NCBI GenBank assembly: GCA_016928495.1
Contig: JAFGKQ010000028.1
Span: 1-5,247, forward strand
Source: Candidatus Fermentibacterales bacterium
GTDB lineage: Bacteria; Fermentibacterota; Fermentibacteria; Fermentibacterales; JAFGKQ01
Direction of reading: 5' to 3'
DNA: 5,247 bases
Below, one piece after another: positions 1 to 5,247 of the stretch (position 1 is its first letter; each line of letters opens with the position of its first letter). Under the pieces are notes generated by a model. The model saw only the letters and a program-made list of their open reading frames with translations, did not search any database and was not told where the DNA came from. The position numbers and the translations under genes were made by a program.

Positions 1-349
1 CGAAGCAAGGCTTGCGCCTGCGCCGGCTCTCCAGTATGGGGAAGAGGTTGAACGGGGAATAGAGGAGAGAGGAACGATCCTGGACCAGCTCTCCTCCCCC
101 GACGATGACGGCGTCGGCCCAGGAGACCCCGCGGACCATTGCCCTGATCCGCCCGCGTGAGGTGTCGAAGGGGATCGCGCCCAGGTCTCTTCTCGTCGCG
201 ACGGGATCGGAGGAAGCTACGCCCACCTCCCAACCCGACTGGCGCAGATCGAGCAGCTGGGACTCGAGTATGATCCTGTCTCCCAGGTTGGAGCCATGAC
301 CCTCGAGCTGGCCCCAGCTGCAGGTGAAGACCTTCGGAGCCTCACTCAT
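1..349 (-). CDS. Polysaccharide pyruvyl transferase family protein (CsaB/WcaK-like), N-terminal 116 aa, truncated by the window edge
   Basis: Only the N-terminal 116 residues are inside the window; the gene continues past base 1. I translated it by hand from the ATG at 349. The fragment has a GSNLGD motif at residues 19-24, a beta strand plus SSDP at about 41-49, and VIVGGGELVQD at 81-91 followed by RSSLLYSPFN. This order (N-x-GD near the start, then a hydrophobic strand ending in GGG-x-L-x-QD) is the hallmark of the polysaccharide pyruvyl transferase family. Members transfer pyruvate from phosphoenolpyruvate to sugars of cell-wall or exopolysaccharides; CsaB does so on the polymer that anchors S-layer proteins. 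The exact substrate cannot be read here. The start is the only reasonable one: the upstream in-frame codons lead straight to the protease TGA, and the next GTG lies beyond GSNLGD. No Shine-Dalgarno is visible, so translation is probably coupled to the protease gene 15 nt upstream. The family call is fairly secure; the CsaB subtype is not. Confidence 0.82.
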   Translation of the reverse strand, partial: MSEAPKVFTCSWGQLEGHGSNLGDRIILESQLLDLRQSGWEVGVASSDPVATRRDLGAIPFDTSRGRIRAMVRGVSWADAVIVGGGELVQDRSSLLYSPFNLFPILESRRRRKPCF

Positions 350-364
350 CGTTCGAAAGAGCCG

Positions 365-2773
365 TCAGATGCCGTCGGCCCCGGGAGCGCTTCGGGCCCA
401 GAAGCTGCGCAGGGTCTCGGCCATCTCCCTGAGCCTGGCGTCCACCAGGGCATTGACCGTTCCCTCGGGATACCGCCCGCTCTCGCCCCTGGTCCCGGCC
501 TCTACGCCCGTGAGCAGCTCGATGCCCTCGTCGATCGTGGCGACGGGGTACACGTGGAACTTGCCGGCCTCGACGGCTTCGATCACCTCGGGATCCAGCT
601 GGAGATGGTCCACGTTCGTGACCGGTACGAGCACACCCTGATCACCGGTCAGTCCGCGCTTCCTGCATATGCTGAAGAAGCCTTCGACCTTCTCGTTGAC
701 GCCGCCGATAGCCTGGATCACACCGTGCTGGTTGACCGATCCCGTCACCGCGAGGCCCTGCTTCAGAGGCAGCTCCGAGAGGGCGCTGAGGAGAGCGTAG
801 AGCTCGGTGCTCGAAGCGCTATCGCCGTCTATGCCCCCGTAGCTCTGCTCGAAGCAGAGGCTTGCCGCCAGCGACAGCGGGTAGTCCTGAGCGTAGCGTC
901 CGCGCAGGAACCCATGGATGATCAGAACGCCCTTGGTGTGGGTCGGACCGGAAAGGTCGGCCTCCCTCTCTATGTTGATGAGGCCTTCGCGGCCGACGGA
1001 AACCTGGCAGGTGACCCTCGCGGGGAGCCCGAAGGAATAGGTCGTGCCCGAGTAAACGGCCAGGCCGTTGATCTGTCCCACGACGCTTCCCTCGGTGTCG
1101 ATCATGACCACCCTGTTCAGGATGCTCTCCTTCAGGTAGTCCTCGGAGAGGGAGATCCTCCGGCGCTTCTCCCTTATCGCCCTGCGGACGTGGCTGGCCT
1201 CGACGATCTCGCTTCCCTCCTGGCGGGCCCAGTAGGCCGATTGCCTGACGTAGTCGGCGACCCTGCTGAACTCGGTGGAGATCTTGTCCCTCCTGCCGGT
1301 GAGCCGGACTGCCCGCTCGGCCACCGCGCCGACCGCCTCGCGGGTCATGTGCGGGAGCCCCTCGCCATGCACGATGGCGACCAGGACCGAGGCGAAGTCG
1401 TCCAGGTTGACCTTGTCCAGAGACATCCTGTCGTCGAAGTCGGCCCTTATCCTGAAGAGCAGCGCGAACTCGGGGTCCGTCTGGGCCAGCAGATCGTACA
1501 GCCAGGAGGGGCCCAGGAGTATCACCTTGACGTCTATCTCCACCGGCTCGGGGTGCAGCTCGACCGGGAACAGCCTGAGGGGATCGCTGGTGCTGATCTT
1601 CAGGGTCTGGTTCCTGAGGGTCTGGGTCAGCTTCTGCCATAGGCCCGGCTCCCTGATCACGTCCATGGCGTCCATGACTAGGTAACCGCCATTGGCCTGG
1701 AGCATCGAGCCCGCACTGATCATCCTGAAGTCCGTGTAGTAGCGGTTCCCATCCATCAGCACCCGCTCGACGCTCCCGAAGAGGGAGTCGGAGTCGGGGA
1801 ACTGCTCCACCACCACCGGCTTGCCCTTCCTGCCGCTGTTGTCGACGATCAGGTTGGCCGTGAAGAAGAGGAAGGGATCCTCCTCTTCCTCGTCCGGGGT
1901 CTCGGCATAGGTCCTGAGATCGTCGAGTATGGTGTCCTCCGCGGCCGCCACGTAGGCCGACACCTTTTCCTGCCTGAACTCCTCGAGCCTGGACAGGATG
2001 CCCTCGACCGTCGGATGGACCAGCCGTTTGTAGAGCTCGTTTATCTCGTTCTGGCTCTCCATCTCGAGCCTCTTGGACTTCCTGAAGACCTCGGCCAGCT
2101 TCTGGAAGAGACTGTCGTGCGTGGCGCGGTATTGCTCGAGCCGTTCGGTCGTTATCTCCCCGGCCTCGGTCATCTCCTCGAGCTTCTCGAAGCTCACCGG
2201 CTTGCCCTCGACGGTCGGGAGCACGTCCGGCCTGAAGGTGCCGGGCCCGGACGGGATCTGCACCACGGCGAAGCCGGCTTCGGTTGCCTCGTTCTCCATC
2301 TCGGACATCAACTGCTTCTCGGTATCCCTCAGGCGATTCATGACCGCTCTTCTCTCAGCGGCGGTCCGCTCGCTCTGGAGGACGGCAGGTATGTTGCTCT
2401 TCAGCAGGCCCACGCACTCCTCCAGGGCCTCGGCAAACTCCCTGCCGTCTCCCGCCGGGAAGCTGATCGCGATGGGACAGCGAGGGTTCTCGAAGTTGTG
2501 GACGTAGCAGATGTCCCTGAGGTCGCTGGTGGAGATGTCCATGGAGTCCAGAAGGCGCTTGACCGTGGTCTCGCGCCCCGTGCCGGATACGCCGGTAACG
2601 AACATGTTGTAGCCCAGAGAGGATATCTCCAGCCCCAGGCGGACCGCCCCGACTGCCCTGTCCTGGCCGACGATCTTCTCTGTCGGGGTGACCTCCGAGG
2701 TGCTCTGGAACTCGAAAGCGTCGTCCGGGCAACGCCACCGGAGATGTTCGGGGGATAACGGATCGACCTTCAT
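365..2773 (-). CDS. Lon-related serine protease, LonB/LonC (AAA_32) type, about 802 aa
   Basis: Predicted cytoplasmic Lon-family protease with a Ser/Lys dyad. No signal peptide or membrane segment is visible, unlike the membrane-bound LonB of archaea and Bacillus. Numbering here is from the ATG at 2773. The N-terminus (LSPEHLRWRC, about 6-16) is followed by an AAA-like start: IVGQDRAVGAVRLGLEI (34-50), GYNMFVTG, and a Walker A-like GVSGTGRET (61-69) with Arg in place of Lys. A long charged, probably coiled-coil helical insertion fills about 120-300. The second AAA half carries NGGYLVMDAMDV (361-372) and DPEFALLFRIRADFDDRM (433-450). The protease domain covers about 555-760, with the nucleophile in GDSAS (Ser652) and Lys695 in GGVNEKVEGFF. 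Length matches complete family members. An ATG at 2815 would add 14 residues, but the 2773 start has a strong ribosome-binding site and begins right at the conserved N-terminus. The gene sits between the polymerase and pyruvyl transferase genes on the same strand. Substrates are unknown. Confidence 0.93.
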   Translation of the reverse strand: MKVDPLSPEHLRWRCPDDAFEFQSTSEVTPTEKIVGQDRAVGAVRLGLEISSLGYNMFVTGVSGTGRETTVKRLLDSMDISTSDLRDICYVHNFENPRCPIAISFPAGDGREFAEALEECVGLLKSNIPAVLQSERTAAERRAVMNRLRDTEKQLMSEMENEATEAGFAVVQIPSGPGTFRPDVLPTVEGKPVSFEKLEEMTEAGEITTERLEQYRATHDSLFQKLAEVFRKSKRLEMESQNEINELYKRLVHPTVEGILSRLEEFRQEKVSAYVAAAEDTILDDLRTYAETPDEEEEDPFLFFTANLIVDNSGRKGKPVVVEQFPDSDSLFGSVERVLMDGNRYYTDFRMISAGSMLQANGGYLVMDAMDVIREPGLWQKLTQTLRNQTLKISTSDPLRLFPVELHPEPVEIDVKVILLGPSWLYDLLAQTDPEFALLFRIRADFDDRMSLDKVNLDDFASVLVAIVHGEGLPHMTREAVGAVAERAVRLTGRRDKISTEFSRVADYVRQSAYWARQEGSEIVEASHVRRAIREKRRRISLSEDYLKESILNRVVMIDTEGSVVGQINGLAVYSGTTYSFGLPARVTCQVSVGREGLINIEREADLSGPTHTKGVLIIHGFLRGRYAQDYPLSLAASLCFEQSYGGIDGDSASSTELYALLSALSELPLKQGLAVTGSVNQHGVIQAIGGVNEKVEGFFSICRKRGLTGDQGVLVPVTNVDHLQLDPEVIEAVEAGKFHVYPVATIDEGIELLTGVEAGTRGESGRYPEGTVNALVDARLREMAETLRSFWARSAPGADGI

Positions 2774-2778
2774 TCCTG

Positions 2779-2784
2779 CCTCCC
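2779..2784 (-). promoter_or_regulatory. Ribosome-binding site that decides the Lon-related protease start
   Basis: On the minus strand GGGAGG lies 5 nt before the ATG at 2773 (GGGAGG-CAGGA-ATG). This is close to the ideal anti-16S complement and spacing. The alternative upstream ATG at 2815 has no purine-rich block at a suitable distance, so the downstream start is preferred. Confidence 0.75.
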
Positions 2785-2828
2785 GGTGGATGCCGCCGCG
2801 GTCCGGCGTGGTCATGTCTCGCGGGTTT

Positions 2829-5247
2829 TCATACTACCATCGGCTCCGGCGTCAATGGCCCGGCGTCGACCGAATCGGCGTCCATCCTACCAGCCCGCAC
2901 CATCTTCCCGGAGAGCACTAGCGTCGACCCCTGCCTCCTGGATAGAACCACCGCGCGCCTGTAGACAGCGGAGGGCAGGTATGCGTCCACCACCCCGGTC
3001 TCGTCCATGAGCATCATGAAGCCCGAGCCGTCCTCCAGGGACCTCCTCGCGGCCGGCATTCCCCAGCATCTGACTTCTCCCGGCACCGCCCGAAGGGCCA
3101 GCTCGAAGCCGGGGAGGGTGCCCGGCGGTCTGTCGCAGAAGCCCAGGGGACAGCCCGTCACGGAGGCGCCCAGCAGCCCCATCTCCAGACCGGCCCGGCG
3201 CGTGGGGTCATAGCCCGGCAGCCCCGGCGCGGGGTCTTCGAGACCGCCCAGGAGGTCCGCACCCTCCCGCCTTCCGGAGCGCGTCTCGATCATCAGCAAA
3301 GCCTGGGGAGCCGTTACCCCCAGCTCATTGAAGCAACCGGCCAGAGCCATCGTTGCCAGCGTGGCGGGCGCCAGGCCGCGCTCCAGCACCCCGGCGGTCG
3401 TTGGGTAGGGCCTTCCAGCTGCCAGTAGATCGTAGTCGGCCCTGCCCATGCCGCGCAACCAGTTGAAACCGGTCACCAACTCCCCGTCCCGGCACGACGC
3501 CAGCCAGTCTCCGCTGTTGACCCCCGGCACGCGCAGCCTCACCCCCAGTCGTCTGGCTTCCTCCAGGTAGACGAACCCCCCGTAGAAGCCTCCCCCCGAG
3601 GCCAGGACCGCTGCGAAGTGCTGGGCAGGCGCCTTCGCCTTCATGGCCGTGGAGGCACAGGCGACCGCCGCGTAGGTCATGGCGTGAGACTTGCAGAAGC
3701 CGTAGCCCGCGTACCCTGAGAGCAGCCGCCAAAGCACCTCCGAGGCTCTGGCATCCATACCCCTGGCCAGGCACAGCGCGCGGAGATCGCTCTCCCGTGC
3801 GAGACCCTTCTTCAAGCGCCGCCGCAGCAGGTCCGCCTCGGCATCGTCCAGCCCCAGAACCTCGCGTGCCACCAGCGCCACATCCTCCTGGTAGAGCAGG
3901 ACCCCTCTGTTGTCCGCCAGCAGACCAGGAAGCGAGGGAAAGAGCCTCCGCGTCTCCTCATCCAGCCCTCTCTCGGCGAAGAACCTCTTCCTGCCGCCGC
4001 TTGCCGCGGCCCCCGGTCTCACGAGTGCCAGCGCTCTCCCCACGTCCTCGAGCGTCCTCGCCCTCGTCTGCCGCAGGAGGTCCCTCATGGCCGGGGACTC
4101 GATGTGGCAGACCCCGATCGTCCGTCCCGACCCGAGCATCTCCCTCACATCGGGCTCCAGATGCCGGCCCGTCGTCAGCAGGCGCATGGCGTTCGCGCCC
4201 GTGGAGGAACAGGCTCTGCCCAGCGTCGAGAGGCCCCGTTGGCCCAGCAGGTCCATCTTGAGCATCCCCATCCACTCGACCCCGTCCTTGTCGAACTGGG
4301 CGAGATCGATGCCCAGCCTGCACCCCTCGATGCCGACGACACCTTCGAGAGGCTCGTTGCCGAGGGCGACGCCGCAGGGGTGCGGGGCGACATGAGAGGC
4401 CACGCCGGTCAGCCTGCGGGCCAGCTCGAGGGCTCCCGCCAGGGGCTCTGTCTTCCATACCGGCTCCGCGGCCGCCGGGAGGGTGGAGGCCAGCTCGTCG
4501 GTCTCCTCCCGCCCAAGCCCGAGGGCTGCCGCCACTGTCCTGAAGGCGCCTCGCGTACGGAGCCTGACCAGCTCGGAGACGCCTGCGGCGTTCCTTCCTG
4601 TCCGCTCGAGAGCCCAGCGCAGCACCTCCTCCCGTCGGTCGCCGTCGATGTCGAGGTCTATGTCGGGCGGGTCAGGGCGCAGCCTGTTGAAGAACCGGGC
4701 GAACGAGAGGTCGTGACGGATGGGGCAGACTGCCGACAGGCCGATGAGTCGCGCAACCAGGCTTCCGGCCGCGGAGCCTCTGGCTACCGCGAGGATGCTC
4801 CTGCTCCGGCAGTACTCCACCACGTCCGCGAACAGCAGGAAGTAGCCCGCGAGACCCGCAGTGCCTATCTCGCGGAGCTCCATTTCCAGCCTTTCCGCCG
4901 CAGGCCGGCTCGCGCCGTAGATGGAGCCGAGCTTCCCGCAGGTGATGCGCCTGAGTCTCGCCTCGTCCTCCTGCTGGCGGCCCGGAGGGGTGAGCGGCCT
5001 CCTGGCGGGCACGGTGCGAAGGGCTTCGAGCAGATCCCTGTTGTTGCGCAGCGACCTGAGGGCGCCTCCCAGCTCCTCCAGGAACATCCGCCTGGTCGGA
5101 AGGAACGCTGCGGGATGGGGCGCTCTTTCCGGGTCCAGCCCGCTGCAGGGAAGCCCGAGCGAGCCTGCTGCGAGGATTGCCGCCAGCCCGTGATCGGTCT
5201 CCCTCTCGAATTCGACGGGCCAGGAAGCGAGGGGCTCGAAGCCGGCC
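2829..5247 (-). CDS. dnaE: C-family DNA polymerase (DNA polymerase III alpha / DnaE2-like, short form), 5' end outside the window
   Basis: DNA-dependent DNA polymerase of the bacterial C family. The frame is open to the right edge (first full codon at 5246), giving 805 residues and a natural stop at 2829; the ATG at 5087 is internal, because recognisable PHP-domain residues precede it. Numbering from that Met: ARGSAAGSL (102-110), FARFFN (129-134), PDIDLDID (141-148) with catalytic Asp142 and Asp144, PHPCGVAL (235-242), and QFDKDG...LKMDLLG (264-282) with the third catalytic Asp279. These match E. coli alpha D401, D403 and D555. Next come IESPAMRDLLR (329-339), LALVRPG (353-359), GVLLYQEDV (395-403), GYGFCKSHAMTYA (461-473), an HhH-like region (about 563-590) and an OB fold (about 664-732). 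The protein ends about 20 residues later, with no room for a tau-binding domain. Short form, degenerate PHP end and DnaE2-like spacing suggest an accessory or translesion polymerase (ImuC-like) rather than the main replicase, but imuA/imuB partners would lie outside the window. The polymerase family is certain; the subtype is inferred. Confidence 0.93.
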   Translation of the reverse strand, partial: AGFEPLASWPVEFERETDHGLAAILAAGSLGLPCSGLDPERAPHPAAFLPTRRMFLEELGGALRSLRNNRDLLEALRTVPARRPLTPPGRQQEDEARLRRITCGKLGSIYGASRPAAERLEMELREIGTAGLAGYFLLFADVVEYCRSRSILAVARGSAAGSLVARLIGLSAVCPIRHDLSFARFFNRLRPDPPDIDLDIDGDRREEVLRWALERTGRNAAGVSELVRLRTRGAFRTVAAALGLGREETDELASTLPAAAEPVWKTEPLAGALELARRLTGVASHVAPHPCGVALGNEPLEGVVGIEGCRLGIDLAQFDKDGVEWMGMLKMDLLGQRGLSTLGRACSSTGANAMRLLTTGRHLEPDVREMLGSGRTIGVCHIESPAMRDLLRQTRARTLEDVGRALALVRPGAAASGGRKRFFAERGLDEETRRLFPSLPGLLADNRGVLLYQEDVALVAREVLGLDDAEADLLRRRLKKGLARESDLRALCLARGMDARASEVLWRLLSGYAGYGFCKSHAMTYAAVACASTAMKAKAPAQHFAAVLASGGGFYGGFVYLEEARRLGVRLRVPGVNSGDWLASCRDGELVTGFNWLRGMGRADYDLLAAGRPYPTTAGVLERGLAPATLATMALAGCFNELGVTAPQALLMIETRSGRREGADLLGGLEDPAPGLPGYDPTRRAGLEMGLLGASVTGCPLGFCDRPPGTLPGFELALRAVPGEVRCWGMPAARRSLEDGSGFMMLMDETGVVDAYLPSAVYRRAVVLSRRQGSTLVLSGKMVRAGRMDADSVDAGPLTPEPMVV

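Noticed and set aside
296-1642. A 448-codon open frame on the plus strand, antisense to the 3' half of the Lon-related protease gene
   Set aside because: The residue make-up (very rich in Leu, Gly, Asp, Val, Pro, Arg) is what the complement of a GC-rich coding frame gives, no domain is recognisable, and the opposite strand encodes a clearly conserved protease domain across the whole stretch.
2015-2758. A 247-codon plus-strand open frame opposite the N-terminal half of the protease
   Set aside because: Same codon-position mirror effect; no motif, no plausible ribosome-binding site, and full overlap with a conserved gene.
2795-2807. Small inverted repeat (GCCG-5 nt-CGGC) in the polymerase-protease gap
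   Set aside because: A 4-bp stem with no T-tract in GC-rich DNA is expected by chance; it is neither a convincing terminator nor a regulatory hairpin.
2774-2828. Possible promoter between the polymerase and the protease
   Set aside because: The 55-nt gap has no recognisable -35/-10 pair, and the spacing fits operon-internal re-initiation.
3325-4458. Several minus- and plus-strand open frames of 149-166 codons inside the polymerase gene
   Set aside because: Their compositions are Arg/Gly/Ala/Pro/Ser-rich frame-shadow patterns, while the polymerase frame carries all catalytic motifs through the same bases.
5087-5087. ATG at 5087 as the true polymerase start
   Set aside because: The frame stays open for 53 more codons to the window edge, and those residues match the end of a PHP domain, so the real start is outside the window.

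Overview
The window is a compact, GC-rich piece of bacterial chromosome. All three genes lie on the minus strand, so they read from the right edge to the left. In transcription order they are: (1) the body and C-terminus of a C-family DNA polymerase (DNA polymerase III alpha, closest in look to the short DnaE2/ImuC type), whose N-terminus is beyond the right edge; (2) a complete Lon-related serine protease of the LonB/LonC (AAA_32) type, about 802 aa; (3) the first 116 residues of a polysaccharide pyruvyl transferase family protein, which runs off the left edge.

The genes are tightly packed. The polymerase stop is 55 nt from the preferred protease start (only 13 nt from an alternative start), and 15 nt separate the protease stop from the pyruvyl transferase start. 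No terminator, promoter, RNA gene, repeat array, CRISPR or mobile element was seen, and there is no gene-free stretch over 60 nt. A single transcription unit is the simplest reading.

A C-family polymerase and the lack of any archaeal or eukaryotic feature point to a bacterium. Third codon positions are strongly G/C, and Arg is often AGG. Together with a Lon-like protease next to a CsaB-like pyruvyl transferase, this would fit several GC-rich, poorly cultured lineages, but the window does not fix a phylum.

The genes have no obvious shared pathway: DNA synthesis (probably translesion or accessory), intracellular proteolysis, and cell-wall or surface polysaccharide modification. The most interesting points are in the polymerase. 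It keeps the catalytic aspartates, but the visible end of its PHP domain has lost the usual metal-ligand motif, the position of the internal beta-clamp motif is degenerate, and the protein stops right after the OB fold without a tau-binding domain. The neighbouring protease has an intact Ser/Lys dyad but a non-canonical Walker A. I saw no clear evidence of a wholly new system.
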